A stretch of 37,519 bases of DNA from Balneolaceae bacterium (GTDB lineage: Bacteria > Bacteroidota > Rhodothermia > Balneolales > Balneolaceae): contig RECI01000192.1 of NCBI GenBank assembly GCA_007694095.1, positions 1 through 37,519 on the forward strand, in the 5' to 3' direction. The position numbers were made by a program, and so were the translations under genes. Below are positions 1-9,261 of this stretch, piece by piece. Every line of letters begins with the position of its first letter. Positions within the stretch are counted from its first letter, which is position 1. Below the pieces are notes generated by a model. That model made no database searches. It worked only from the letters and a program-made list of their open reading frames with translations, and was not told where the DNA came from.

Positions 1-144
1 GAAAAGTTTGGTTCAGATCCAAAATCATTTGTTGACATCGGGCTGTCGCATCCTGTTATCAGGAATATGCCCAAAAATATGGTGTATGCTAAATATTTGG
101 TTAGTGTAATTTGTGTTCTCATTGTTTTATCCAGTAGTGTTTAA
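1..144 (+). CDS. Possible C-terminal end of an unidentified protein (5' truncated)
   Basis: Frame 1 is open from the first base to a TAA at 142-144, giving 47 residues that end in a hydrophobic stretch (KYLVSVICVLIVLSSSV). It could be the end of a membrane-anchored protein that starts outside the window. I recognise no family. An open frame of this length can arise by chance in AT-rich DNA, so the call is tentative. Confidence 0.3.
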   Translation, partial: EKFGSDPKSFVDIGLSHPVIRNMPKNMVYAKYLVSVICVLIVLSSSV

Positions 145-762
145 TGCCAAAGAGCCGCTTGTTTAATCATAGGCGGGAACTGCGTATACCCCTTTGCATT
201 ACTTGTAGTTATTGATTGACTTCGAGCCAATTGTTTCATATAAATTAACAAATCTTAATTAAATAAAAAAACTTAATATTAAGATATTTTAATATAATTA
301 AAGATAAGCTCTCACTTTCTTATACTGAATAAATTCAATGAGATAATGCTCTAATGGGATAAATCGGAACGGGCTAAACTATTAAATTCCGGATCGAAAA
401 GATTTCCAATACGTTCAGCGAATGGAAATAATTCTGCGAACGAGGTTTTGGATTATTTATGAAAAACCAACGTCAATTGACCATTAACACAGTGGAATTC
501 AACACTTCCGGGCCTTCCGATACCCCCGTACCTCACCACACCACCACCTGCTGTTTACCACGAAGCCAGGAAGTCACAAAGGGTTATAATGAGGGATGGA
601 GTGAAAAGAAGTTCTCGCGTGATGAAATGATATACATTCCTGTTACCAACATATTTGTATTGTTTTGAGCCCCCGAGCCTTCGTGGCAGTTGGCAAAAGG
701 TTGAAAGCTGATACTATTCAAATAAGCCAATTACAGTTCCACAATTCTACAGTTCCACAATT
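145..762. other. Gene-free intergenic stretch with palindromic and tandem repeats
   Basis: No convincing gene lies here. Positions 558-581 carry a CACGAAG-type repeat (ACCACGAAGCCAGGAAG...) and 677-688 the inverse (GCCTTCGTGGCA), so the two can pair. Positions 732-746 and 748-762 are two copies of TACAGTTCCACAATT, directly beside the end of the K+ channel gene. The two short ORFs that can be drawn here (459-668 and 665-916) run through these repeats and look spurious. Confidence 0.6.
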
Positions 763-1485
763 TTACCCTTCGTCATTCTCAGCTTCTTTTGCGATCCCTT
801 TTGTAAGGGCCGAGGCAATCAATCCGGTAGGGACAGAAATTAAGCCCAGGCCAATCATCAGAATCACAAACGTAAATACTCTGCCACCGAACGTAACCGG
901 GTACACATCTCCATAACCCACCGTTGTAAGTGTAGCAACAGCCCACCACAGGCTATGGAACACGGATCGAAACGATTCCGGCTGAACTGGGTTTTCAAAG
1001 TAATAGATTCCAATGGCGGAGATATAAAGCAGGAAACTTATCAATATCAGGAATATAACCAGCTCTTGTTTGATGGATGTAAATGTATTTGCCAAACGGT
1101 TCATGGCGGCGTTGTAGCGGCCAAGTTTCATGATACGAAGCAGTCGCAGCAGCCTGAATACCCTGAGGGAACGGAGGTCGAAACCCAGGGTTAGGTAAAA
1201 AGGGAGAATGGCCAGCAAATCGATTATCCCGTAGAAACTGAAGATAAATTCCCTTTTTTTATTGGCCGCATAGATTCTGAAAAGGTATTCCACCGTGAAG
1301 ATAGCTACAGAGAAAACTTCAAATTTGTTGAGAATTCTTTTGAACAAAGGATCGATATCCGGCAGGGTCTCCAGGGAAATACTGATGAGTGACAGTACAA
1401 TGAGTGCTTTAATAAACAGGTTAAAACCCCTGCCGGTGGATGTTTCCTCGCCAACAAGATTTTGAATACGTGCTTTCATTGACAT
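763..1485 (-). CDS. Voltage-gated-type potassium channel (ion transport family)
   Basis: The 240-residue inner-membrane protein has six hydrophobic segments, as expected of a single Kv-type subunit that would assemble as a tetramer. The S4-like helix at about residues 104-123 carries regularly spaced arginines (LRSLRVFRLLRLLRIMKLGR). The pore loop holds the K+ selectivity signature TVGYGD at 188-193, followed by the last helix. A short acidic C-terminus (about 15 residues) leaves no room for RCK/TrkA-N or cyclic-nucleotide domains. The length is typical of compact bacterial Kv channels. Two in-frame start codons (residues 1 and 3) are equally possible. The gene is alone on its strand, and the next gene upstream ends about 275 bp away. 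K+ selectivity follows from the filter; voltage gating is inferred from S4. Confidence 0.93.
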   Translation of the reverse strand: MSMKARIQNLVGEETSTGRGFNLFIKALIVLSLISISLETLPDIDPLFKRILNKFEVFSVAIFTVEYLFRIYAANKKREFIFSFYGIIDLLAILPFYLTLGFDLRSLRVFRLLRLLRIMKLGRYNAAMNRLANTFTSIKQELVIFLILISFLLYISAIGIYYFENPVQPESFRSVFHSLWWAVATLTTVGYGDVYPVTFGGRVFTFVILMIGLGLISVPTGLIASALTKGIAKEAENDEG

Positions 1486-1760
1486 GATATCTGTTTATTT
1501 AAATTGATCTCAATAGTGGCCAGAGAGCGAATGTATCAAAATATTGAATTTTTATCGACATAAAAGATATCGGCCTTTTGTTTTTGCCACTAAGACTCCA
1601 AGTCACGAAAGTACACGAAGTATAGTAAAAACAGATGAATATCCTTTGTAAAATTTTTGTGTCCTCGTGTCTTCTCCCATAGCGGGTGGCCCAATCTCCC
1701 CGTCTCTCCGTCTCTCCGTCACTCCATCCCTCCGTCTCTCCCTCACTCCGTCCCCCGCCC
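1486..1760. repeat. Intergenic CACGAAG inverted repeat and CT-rich 8-bp minisatellite
   Basis: Positions 1586-1620 (GCCACTAAGACTCC... with two CACGAA units) and 1655-1674 (TTTTGTGTCCTCGTGTCTTC) form an imperfect inverted repeat. Positions 1696-1752 are a degenerate tandem array with a period near 8 bp built on CTCCGTCT, immediately downstream of the asparaginase-family stop codon. I see no gene here. The repeats may act as transcript ends or may simply be slippage products. Confidence 0.6.
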
Positions 1761-2771
1761 CTATTCCCAGATCCTCACCACCTGTTCGCCGAGTGAATTG
1801 ATGGAGCCACGATACATTCCAAGGGTATTCATCTGCATGGAAATATTTCCGTCGCGGTCAACGGCCACAAAACCGGCATCACCGGGATTGAGCCGTTGAG
1901 TTAGGACAAAATTGATGGCCTCTTCGAGTGACGAATTCCGGAATTCCATGTAGTTGGCGATGGTATTGGCGGATACATTCCGCATAATCTGCTCACCCCA
2001 GCCGGTAGCTGAAATTGCAACGAAGTGATTGGCAAATGTTCCGGATCCGATGATTGGAACATCACCCACGCGGCCAAACTGCTTGTTGGTCATGCCGCCG
2101 GTTGATGTGGCCGCGGCAAGGTTACCGTCCACATCGAGAGCCACTGCTCCCACAGTACCGTATTTGTCACCTTCGAGCCACCCATCCGGCAAGAGTGACG
2201 CTTCATCCGGCCGGGTTCGCTGCCATTGCCTGTACCGGGTTTCGGTATGGAAGTAGCTGTTCTCAACACGCTCAACGCCGGTCTGGTTGGCAAATTCTTC
2301 GGCACCCGGGCCCGAGAAAAAGATATGGGGCGATTCTTCCATTACGATACGAGCCAGCGAGACCGGGTTTTTAACAGTGGTGAGGCCGGTTAAAGCACCG
2401 GCAGCAAGAGTGCTGCCATCCATGATGGCGGCATCAAGTTCGTGTTTGCCGTCTATTGTAAATACAGATCCGCGCCCCGCATTAAAAAGGGGGTTATCCT
2501 CAAGGTTTCGAACCACCATTTCCACCGCATCAAGAGCCGATCCTCCGTCCTTCAGGATAATTTCACCAACGCGCAGTGCTTGTTGCAACCCGTCATAATA
2601 CTGCTGCTTTAATGAATCGGGCATATCCGGTGAGATTGTTCCTGCACCGCCATGCAGCGCCAGTGCCCAGACTGTTTGATTACCGGGATTGTTCTGGGTT
2701 TTACCACAAACACTCATCAGAAGGAATGTAAGCAGGATGATTGTGACTGGGAGATAGATATTAGATTTCAT
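1761..2771 (-). CDS. Isoaspartyl peptidase / plant-type L-asparaginase (Ntn hydrolase), exported
   Basis: The enzyme belongs to the N-terminal-nucleophile asparaginase_2 family, which hydrolyses isoaspartyl dipeptides and L-asparagine after autocleavage into alpha and beta subunits. The N-terminal signature ALHGGAGTI lies at residues 38-46. The autocleavage site is GTVGAVA, so Thr206 would become the catalytic nucleophile of the beta chain. The following TSTGGMTNK and the IIGSGTFA stretch at 240-247 match the substrate-binding part of the family. The protein starts with a hydrophobic signal ending LLMSVC-G. Cys22 could be lipidated, although Val at -1 makes a poor lipobox. The length of 336 residues is normal. 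It is divergent from a sodium:solute symporter 288 bp away. A role in recycling damaged or external peptides is inferred. Confidence 0.92.
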   Translation of the reverse strand: MKSNIYLPVTIILLTFLLMSVCGKTQNNPGNQTVWALALHGGAGTISPDMPDSLKQQYYDGLQQALRVGEIILKDGGSALDAVEMVVRNLEDNPLFNAGRGSVFTIDGKHELDAAIMDGSTLAAGALTGLTTVKNPVSLARIVMEESPHIFFSGPGAEEFANQTGVERVENSYFHTETRYRQWQRTRPDEASLLPDGWLEGDKYGTVGAVALDVDGNLAAATSTGGMTNKQFGRVGDVPIIGSGTFANHFVAISATGWGEQIMRNVSANTIANYMEFRNSSLEEAINFVLTQRLNPGDAGFVAVDRDGNISMQMNTLGMYRGSINSLGEQVVRIWE

Positions 2772-3059
2772 TTTATTAGTCTTTGGTCTTGAGTACTTGA
2801 TTGTAGGTACTCAAAATAGGTTGACATTAATTTATACTCAAAACTAATTATCTTAAGTCAAAAAAATATCTTCGGCAACACCGATCATTTTCCACTACCT
2901 TTCAAAATTAATTTGAATTTATGTAACAAATAGGTGCAATTGATACTTAGACTGCAACCTTGAACCTTAATTTTTGAGCCTTGAACCCGGACCCTTACCG
3001 CATAGCGATCCCTTTGGAAAAGGTGCTATGCACGCTTTAAGGTCCTGAAACCCTGAACC
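2772..3059. other. Divergent intergenic region with CCTTGAACC repeats and an embedded repeat fragment
   Basis: This region separates the divergent peptidase and symporter genes and should hold both promoters. Positions 2957-3059 contain several degenerate copies of CCTTGAACC, interrupted at about 3000-3043 by a segment containing GGTGCTATGCACGCTT. That segment closely matches GGTGCTATCGCACGCTT just left of the 90-bp repeat at 21.5 kb. CATAGCG and its near-inverse GCTATG flank a short hairpin at 3001-3030. I cannot assign promoter boxes with confidence. Confidence 0.5.
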
Positions 3060-4526
3060 ATGTCCATCTATTTCTGGATTGTTATTTTCTACCTTGTTCT
3101 TTTGATGAGCATCTCAATTTGGAAAAGCCGTGCCATTAAAAACCAGGATGATTTTATGGTGGCCGGACGCAAAGTGCCTACCTATAAACTTGTGGGTACG
3201 TTGCTCTGTACCTGGCTCGGCTCAGGTACGCTGCTTGCGGGTGCAGGGCTTGCAGCCCGTATAGGTATCTCGGAGTTGTGGCTGGCAGCAGGAGCATGGA
3301 TCGGTATCATCATTATCTTTTTTCTTGCCGGCAGGGTAAGGCGTATTGCTCAATATACAGTACCTGATATCCTTGAGCTGCGGTATAACAAATACGCCCG
3401 CATTCTTGGTACCATCGTCATAGTGATTGCTTATACAACCATTGTTGGATACCAATTCCGGGGTGGTGGGTTTGTACTGAATTTGATAGCCGGAATACCT
3501 GAGTGGCAGGGCGTACTGTTAACTGCGGCTTTTATCATATTTTTTACTGCATTTGCCGGGATGATGTCCATTGTGTCGGTAGATATCATTAATGGAGCGG
3601 TGATTACACTGGCGATTATCATTGCAGTGCCGCTTATTTTGATTCATCTCGGTGGTGTTGAATATGTGACGGACGAACTGGATTCAAGACTTTTTGACCC
3701 GCTTGGAGGTCATAACTGGATTTGGGTGATGGGGGTTTTCTTCCCGACATTTCTGCTTCTGTTGGGTGAATCGAACATGTACCAGAAATTTTATTCGGCA
3801 AAAAACGAAAAATCTGCAAAAAATGCTGTTATAATATGGGTTATTGGTACCGTTATTATAGAAACAGCAATCGCATCACTTGCAATACTGGCATTCAGCC
3901 ATTTTAATGCATTGGATCCATCGGGTATTCTTCACCTTGCAGTGGAAGACAGTGAAAGGGTAATTCTTCATACAGCGCGTTATGCTACAGAAGTGGGAAT
4001 TCCACTTGCCGGTGGTTTATTGCTCATCTGCGCGTCAGTAGCAATCATCACTTCAACCGGTAACAGTTTTTTACTGACACCCTCGACGAATCTTACCCGT
4101 GACATTTACCAGCGGTTTATAAATCCAACAGCATCTGAAAAAAAGATCATCCTTTTCCAAAGGATCATGATCCTTCTGCTTGGAATTGTTGCATGGTTAC
4201 TATTAACTCAATTCAGAACCATTCTCGATATGGCATTCACAGCCTATACTATGATTGGTGCAGGACTTACACCTGCATTGCTGGCTGCATTTCTTTGGAA
4301 ACGGGTTACAACTGCCGGTGGTGTTGCCTCCATCGCAACCGGAATGGGAGTTACGCTGTTCATTACGATTGTGAATTCAATTCGGCCCGAGCCACTTATA
4401 GCCTTTGACTATATCGTACTCCCAGCTGCGGGGTTATCAATTTTTGTATTAATAACGGTTTCTTTACTTACCCCGCCTGATCCAAAAGATAAGTGGGCAA
4501 AATTTTATGAAAGTGACCCATCGTAA
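3060..4526 (+). CDS. Sodium:solute symporter (SSS family)
   Basis: The 488-residue protein is almost entirely membrane-spanning, with about 12-13 predicted helices. It has the SSS hallmarks: a first helix followed by DFMVAGRKVP (residues 31-40), a glycine-rich second helix (TWLGSGTLLAGAG), TVPDILELRYNKYARILG, and a TM8-like segment VAIITSTGNSFLLTPSTNLTRDIY. Its Ser/Thr residues correspond to the Na2 sodium site of the family, and the DIY after it is characteristic. It would couple inward Na+ flow to uptake of an organic solute. The substrate cannot be deduced, and sugars, proline, pantothenate and others all occur in this family. It is divergent from the isoaspartyl peptidase, so import of an amino acid or peptide breakdown product is possible but unproven. 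Confidence 0.93.
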   Translation: MSIYFWIVIFYLVLLMSISIWKSRAIKNQDDFMVAGRKVPTYKLVGTLLCTWLGSGTLLAGAGLAARIGISELWLAAGAWIGIIIIFFLAGRVRRIAQYTVPDILELRYNKYARILGTIVIVIAYTTIVGYQFRGGGFVLNLIAGIPEWQGVLLTAAFIIFFTAFAGMMSIVSVDIINGAVITLAIIIAVPLILIHLGGVEYVTDELDSRLFDPLGGHNWIWVMGVFFPTFLLLLGESNMYQKFYSAKNEKSAKNAVIIWVIGTVIIETAIASLAILAFSHFNALDPSGILHLAVEDSERVILHTARYATEVGIPLAGGLLLICASVAIITSTGNSFLLTPSTNLTRDIYQRFINPTASEKKIILFQRIMILLLGIVAWLLLTQFRTILDMAFTAYTMIGAGLTPALLAAFLWKRVTTAGGVASIATGMGVTLFITIVNSIRPEPLIAFDYIVLPAAGLSIFVLITVSLLTPPDPKDKWAKFYESDPS

Positions 4527-4616
4527 AAAAAATTACATATAAGGCTGATTCAATACCACGATTGTTCAGTCTGCAATATAAATTTTAAAAATGCCCTGAG
4601 ACAGTTCACATTCTAA

Positions 4617-4868
4617 CTATTTTTCCCTGTAAAAATAGATTTTTTTATTCACAGCATCCTTGCCGCTCTTAATTTTTACATTGTTTTCCTGGTTATATTG
4701 GTAGACTGCAGTACGCATAGAGTTTACGCTTTTTTCATTTGTGTAAGAAACTTCAACAGCCTGACCTCCGGGTTCCAGTTTATCCAGAGCATCCATAAGA
4801 GGTTTGAATTTCGATGAACGCCTCTTGCTCGATTTAATTTGTGATCGTTTAACAAATTTAATGTTCAT
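4617..4868 (-). CDS. Small basic protein of unknown function (83 aa)
   Basis: The frame encodes a lysine- and arginine-rich N-terminus (KRSQIKSSKRRSSKFK) followed by a compact segment with a plausible helix-turn pattern (MDALDKLEPGGQAVEVSYTNEKSVNSMRTAVYQYNQ), ending in KIYFYREK. Codon use and composition look coding, and no overlapping frame is better. I recognise no family. The basic N-terminus and mixed alpha/beta C-terminus resemble small nucleic-acid-associated proteins, but that is only an impression. The gene is isolated and followed to the right by about 270 bp of very AT-rich DNA. Confidence 0.6.
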   Translation of the reverse strand: MNIKFVKRSQIKSSKRRSSKFKPLMDALDKLEPGGQAVEVSYTNEKSVNSMRTAVYQYNQENNVKIKSGKDAVNKKIYFYREK

Positions 4869-5140
4869 ACTATCATTTTTTTCAGATTATCTATTTTCAG
4901 CAAACAGACCTTAAATACAGATTGCAATTTTTTTACAATTGAATATAAAAAATAATATTTTCAAATATCTATTTCAAGGGCTGTAATTTAAAATAGTCGA
5001 TTTTAATCTATAGTTTATTTTTTGATCTTATAATATTTTTTTACAGATATGACTTTTCTGTTGTACAATATTTTTAATTTCAAATCATCTTTTCAATGAA
5101 TCTGTTTATCTTATATTTAAATTATCATTCATCTTGATTT
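4869..5140. other. Very AT-rich intergenic region
   Basis: The stretch is rich in A/T runs and contains no convincing ORF, hairpin or repeat. It lies between the divergent small basic protein and the small membrane protein and probably contains both promoters. Confidence 0.5.
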
Positions 5141-5530
5141 ATGCTAGAAACCACACGACATAATTACAGGCTCATCACAATTTTTATATCCATGATTGCT
5201 GCAGGTTTGCCCTTATGGACCAGTGATATACGTCAGTTAGATTTTAACAGCATAAACTTCCTGGTTTTATGGGTATTCATCGGAATTGCCGCCTCATTTA
5301 TTGTTCAATTTGTAGTTAACCTGAAACCGAGAGATATTATCGGAAGTTTTGCGATCGGGTATGTGAGTGCCGTTGTACTTCATTTTGTGGGTACCATTAT
5401 GGTCTCAAGCTACGTGCAGGCCCGGTTCGAAATTTCCCTGCTCCTCGCACTTCTTGCAGGCATCTCATCCGGGTGGATTGGTTCTGCGTTGTGGAGCAGC
5501 GTAAAACGAAAAAGGCCAAAAAAGAAGTGA
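5141..5530 (+). CDS. Small integral membrane protein of unknown function (129 aa)
   Basis: The protein has four hydrophobic segments (about residues 11-25, 36-60, 70-92 and 98-118) and a strongly basic C-terminal tail, KRKRPKKK, which by the positive-inside rule would be cytoplasmic. I recognise no family. The gene is convergent with the barrel gene at 5534-6427, with three bases between the stop codons, so it lacks its own downstream terminator space. The start at 5141 is the only ATG that gives the full first helix. Confidence 0.65.
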   Translation: MLETTRHNYRLITIFISMIAAGLPLWTSDIRQLDFNSINFLVLWVFIGIAASFIVQFVVNLKPRDIIGSFAIGYVSAVVLHFVGTIMVSSYVQARFEISLLLALLAGISSGWIGSALWSSVKRKRPKKK

Positions 5531-5533
5531 CGG

Positions 5534-6427
5534 CTACCTGATACTTCCCACAGTCATAATTCGCAACCCGATGCCGATCAGAGTCACGCTTTTTGGGTTG
5601 ACCGGGATGCCGCTGTCGCCCAGGTATTCGGTATGAAGCCCGAAGCGCACCTGACCTGCCGCGGTTTCAGCACCCACTTCTGCACGAAATTGCCCGTTCA
5701 CCCATGAATCATCTTTCAGCAGGGTTCCCATCAGGTAGCCATCAAGGTAGAAATGGGCATTGCCATTCAGAGGGCGCTGCCAGGCTGCGTTGATTTTGAA
5801 CGAATTGATCAGTTCATCCCAGTTAAATGCCCCGTTTTGAAATGTGTTGGGGGTCCGTTTTTCCCAGGTGATGGTATAATGGTCATATTGCAATGCCAAA
5901 AGGGTATCATCAGTGGAAAAGAGTGAGAATGGCAGCACCAGCCGTGCCAGTGCACTACCAAATACCATGGTCCGCTCCTCACCGAACCTGAAATTATCGA
6001 TATCATGCTTGCAGCGGTGGTAGTACCCAAACTGGATAAACGGCCTGCCGATGCGGCGGGTATACAGCAGCCCTTCCTCCCAGAAAATCGCCCGCGGACT
6101 AAAATTGATATCGTTATTCGTATCGGCAATAAATTCGATCTGCCCGGTAAAGGCCAGGCTTGATTCATTACCCCTGCGGTAAAGTTCAAAATACGCCCCC
6201 AGGTGCTGGTACCAGGCATGGTTGTCATCCCCGTACAATCCGTAACTCCCGAACGAACCCCATCCTCCCACCTGAGTAAACCAGGCTACCTCATTTGAGG
6301 GGGTGTCTACATTCGGATTCTGTAGCGGGTTCAGAATCATACCCCGTTCGATGAGGCGCTGGGCATCTGCCGAAATGTTAAATAAGACAAGCATCAAAAA
6401 TGATATAACTGTAGAAAACTTTTTCAT
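5534..6427 (-). CDS. Predicted outer-membrane beta-barrel protein of unknown function
   Basis: I place the start at 6427, where MKKFSTVISFLMLVLFNISADAQ gives a typical signal peptide. The longer frame from 6457 would put ten unlikely residues before it. The mature protein (about 275 residues) has alternating aromatic and polar strands with glycines, for example LGAYFELYRRG, FIQFGYYHRCKHDIDNF and VTLIGIGLRI, as expected of a barrel. It contains one YYHRCKHD motif with histidines that could bind metal. No family name is secure. It is convergent with the small membrane protein. Confidence 0.7.
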   Translation of the reverse strand: MKKFSTVISFLMLVLFNISADAQRLIERGMILNPLQNPNVDTPSNEVAWFTQVGGWGSFGSYGLYGDDNHAWYQHLGAYFELYRRGNESSLAFTGQIEFIADTNNDINFSPRAIFWEEGLLYTRRIGRPFIQFGYYHRCKHDIDNFRFGEERTMVFGSALARLVLPFSLFSTDDTLLALQYDHYTITWEKRTPNTFQNGAFNWDELINSFKINAAWQRPLNGNAHFYLDGYLMGTLLKDDSWVNGQFRAEVGAETAAGQVRFGLHTEYLGDSGIPVNPKSVTLIGIGLRIMTVGSIR

Positions 6428-6777
6428 GATACTTAAATTTACAGCAACCGGTACCAATAATGATCTTTATTAATAAAAATGAATTTCCTCTCAATTTATT
6501 GGATAGACCGGTGAAATGTGACAGACAATATGGAGAATAAAATGGCCTTATAGCTTATTTGCGATGATGTAAATACCATGTAAACAGAACCACAATGACA
6601 CGAGGGCACAATGGTGCACCATATACTGGCTCATAGAGCTTCCCAAAAGATCAGTAGATGGCATTAAAATTTCTGCATGATCCTTTATGTCATCGTGACT
6701 TCGTGGTTGCCACGGCATTAAGCAAATGTCAAATGCTTCTATTGAGGAGAGCATAACATTATCATACAGGCATGTAG
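6428..6777. repeat. Intergenic region with a CACGAAG-family imperfect inverted repeat
   Basis: I see no supportable gene. AACCACAATGACACGA at about 6587-6602 is a degraded inverse of TCGTGACTTCGTGGTT at about 6694-6709, which matches the CACGAAG repeat family found elsewhere in the window. ATAAATACCATGTAAAC at about 6567-6583 weakly resembles the inverted-repeat ends found at 21.3-22.3 kb, but I do not count it as a member. Confidence 0.45.
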
Positions 6778-9261
6778 TTATTCTTCCGGGTTGCTGTTTG
6801 TGTCTTCTTTCTTTTGATCCTTTGGTATCTCAAGGGCGGGCGTTTCCGCTTCTTCCTTCGCCCTTTTCGCGCTTTCACTGTGGGGCAGTACGAGGCGTTT
6901 TACTTTACTCTCAATTTCTGTGTAGCTGGCAAAATCCCCGTTTTCAAGTCCAAAAAGTTCTTTCAGGTTTATAGTGTTTTTTTCAGATGTCACACTCTCG
7001 TTTGGTAAACAGGCAGCCAGGGAACCGGCATTCTGATTATCAATACACAGTTCGATTTTTGCCCGGATTTCCTGTTGTTGAGCATATAAAAATTCCAGCC
7101 AAAACAGCATGGCCATTTGTCGTTTCCAATCCTCTTCTGTGAGTCTGTAAATCCGTTTCAAAAGACGATAGCAGTTTCTCAGCCGAATAAGCTGCCGCGG
7201 ATTGTGCAGGCCAAAAAGTTTACACATCTTACTGAAAAATAGTTTCTCCTCACCCGTTTCGCCCATTTCGTCCATTTCGGCGGCAGGATTTGCCGCCATT
7301 GGTTTCACTGCAGTACTTTCATCGGAAATGGTTTCCTGTTGTTCTTTCACAGGATTCTGGTCTTCCGGATCATCCCCATCCTCAGTACCCAGCGATTTTT
7401 TCGGCGTTGTTTTTTCACTTTCACCACTCTTGCCATCTTTCTTTGGATCCGTCCCGGATGCCGGTATTTGCCCCGTCACATTTTCAGTTTTTTGATCTTC
7501 TTTCACCGGGGGATCTTCCACACCTTTAAAGAGTGAGTTTGAAATAAAATTTTGCAATTCGTTTTCACCCGGTTGATTCAGCATCACCGGAAGCTGGATG
7601 ATTTTTCCCAGATAATCCCGGGCAATATCGGCAGAGGTACGCTCGTCATCGGCCAGATCCACATATTGTTTCTCGACGGCGCGGAAGGCGATGCGGTGGT
7701 CAATCCCGATGATCACCACCACATTTTCGATATCCATCACCAGGCGGATGGCATCCAGTGTTTTGGAGATTGCCTGCGGTTCGCACCGGTCGAGGTCGTC
7801 CACGAAAACGATGAGGCGATTGGGGTTGCCCTCATCCGGAGTGATGATAATATCGCTCAAAATTTTCAAATGTTTTTTGAGCATGGGGATGGTTCCAAGG
7901 TGAACTGCATAGCTTGGCAGCTTAAGATAATTATTTACTTTTGCTGTTAAGGGGTGTTCAAGAATGGTAAAAATATGTTTGATAAAACCTGCGATCAAAA
8001 CCGATGATACACCAAAAGCAGCAATCCATCCCTGGGAATCCCCCAAAAAAATCATAACCAGAGAGAGGATAGCAACAACAAAGACAGCGATTAAAATGAA
8101 GGGGAGTAATACTCCATTTTCCTGTTTCCCAAACTTCCATTTAATGACGAATTTCTGCCAGGATGATTTTCTCTCCAAAAAGCCTTTCAGCACCTCCTGT
8201 GCCACACCCGCCGCCATATTATCGGTGTGTTCATACTCCCACGCGTTAAAATCGGCAAAATAGAACCGCTCTTTATCTGCGCGTTCACTGAGGGCTATTC
8301 TGAGCAGATGCATCACATTGCTCTTGCCGGAGCCCCAGTCGCCCAGAAGGCCAATCGTAAACGGGGTATCCTGCCCAGGTGAGGCGATCATGGCTGCAAG
8401 AGAATTCACCAGGTTTTCACGGCCAAGCAGGTCAGTGTCCGACATTCCGCTGCCCAGCGAAGAAGGTGCCCCATCTGTATTGAGTGATGGCATTTCTGGC
8501 ATGGCACTTTCCTCATCAGATGATTCCCCTGCATCATCAGCTTCTAAATGAGCCAGCCACTCGCGTACTTCTGTTTCAATTTCGTGCCAGGGGATTTCGC
8601 CATGCCGTCTTGCATCAAAAAAATGCCAATAATAAATAGGGAACGTCTCTTCACTTTCGGTTTGTATTCTCTCTATCCACTCGCCAACAGTTTGGTCAAT
8701 TTTAGAGAGATTGGATTCGTCAAGATGTGTCCATAGTGGTTTCGAGTAAAAATCTTTGTCAATGGGACGATCCGTGCCTTTATACCTTTTGATTAAATCT
8801 TCAAAGTCGGATCGAATTTCGAGAATTGCATCATCAGTCAAATTTGACTCTTTATTTGATATGGATTCTAACATCGCCACAGAAACTAAGCGAGCTTGCT
8901 TTGCAGAAGCGTCTATTTCCGTTATTTGAAGGTCAGAAGCAAGAAAGAACGTGGCTCTTATTGCCTGAGAAGTGTGAATTGCAAACTTCTGATTATAATC
9001 TGTAGATCTATTTATAACACTTTTTATTCTTTTAAAATGTTTCTTTGTGTCTGAGCCGTTTTGAGTAAATGAACCTGTCGAATAGAGAGTACAAAATTGT
9101 AGAGCATCTTGAAATAGTAATGTTGTTTCAATCGACTCTCTTAAAAATGGTAATACCCGTAGTGCGCATCGAATTGAAATTGTTAAAATTGCCGATCGTG
9201 AAAGCTTCCCCAGTTCCTCTTCCGTAGGCAATTCGATCTTCTGTTTAGGTGGTTCGGCCAT
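6778..9261 (-). CDS. KAP-family P-loop NTPase with unassigned N-terminal region
   Basis: The 827-residue protein belongs to the KAP group of STAND-like P-loop NTPases. Walker A is GDWGSGKS (307-314). It is followed by the KAP-typical FNAWEYEHTDN (338-348), Walker B LIVFVDDLDRCEP (483-495) and IIGIDHRIAFRAV. Two adjacent membrane helices (about 384-405 and 411-432) are inserted between Walker A and B, as in many KAP ATPases, so it should be inner-membrane anchored with the NTPase in the cytoplasm. Residues 580-685 are a charged, low-complexity linker, followed by a helical C-terminal region (about 686-790). Residues 1-275 form a helical region I do not recognise. KAP NTPases include PifA of plasmid F, which excludes phage T7. 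There is no defence partner gene nearby, so a defence role is only inferred. Confidence 0.88.
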   Translation of the reverse strand: MAEPPKQKIELPTEEELGKLSRSAILTISIRCALRVLPFLRESIETTLLFQDALQFCTLYSTGSFTQNGSDTKKHFKRIKSVINRSTDYNQKFAIHTSQAIRATFFLASDLQITEIDASAKQARLVSVAMLESISNKESNLTDDAILEIRSDFEDLIKRYKGTDRPIDKDFYSKPLWTHLDESNLSKIDQTVGEWIERIQTESEETFPIYYWHFFDARRHGEIPWHEIETEVREWLAHLEADDAGESSDEESAMPEMPSLNTDGAPSSLGSGMSDTDLLGRENLVNSLAAMIASPGQDTPFTIGLLGDWGSGKSNVMHLLRIALSERADKERFYFADFNAWEYEHTDNMAAGVAQEVLKGFLERKSSWQKFVIKWKFGKQENGVLLPFILIAVFVVAILSLVMIFLGDSQGWIAAFGVSSVLIAGFIKHIFTILEHPLTAKVNNYLKLPSYAVHLGTIPMLKKHLKILSDIIITPDEGNPNRLIVFVDDLDRCEPQAISKTLDAIRLVMDIENVVVIIGIDHRIAFRAVEKQYVDLADDERTSADIARDYLGKIIQLPVMLNQPGENELQNFISNSLFKGVEDPPVKEDQKTENVTGQIPASGTDPKKDGKSGESEKTTPKKSLGTEDGDDPEDQNPVKEQQETISDESTAVKPMAANPAAEMDEMGETGEEKLFFSKMCKLFGLHNPRQLIRLRNCYRLLKRIYRLTEEDWKRQMAMLFWLEFLYAQQQEIRAKIELCIDNQNAGSLAACLPNESVTSEKNTINLKELFGLENGDFASYTEIESKVKRLVLPHSESAKRAKEEAETPALEIPKDQKKEDTNSNPEE

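Noticed and set aside
459-916. Two short plus-strand ORFs (69 and 83 aa)
   Set aside because: They cross intergenic palindromes and tandem repeats, the second runs antisense into the K+ channel gene, and neither has protein-like composition.
7202-8551. Several plus-strand ORFs inside the KAP NTPase gene
   Set aside because: These are antisense shadows of a well-supported 827-codon gene.
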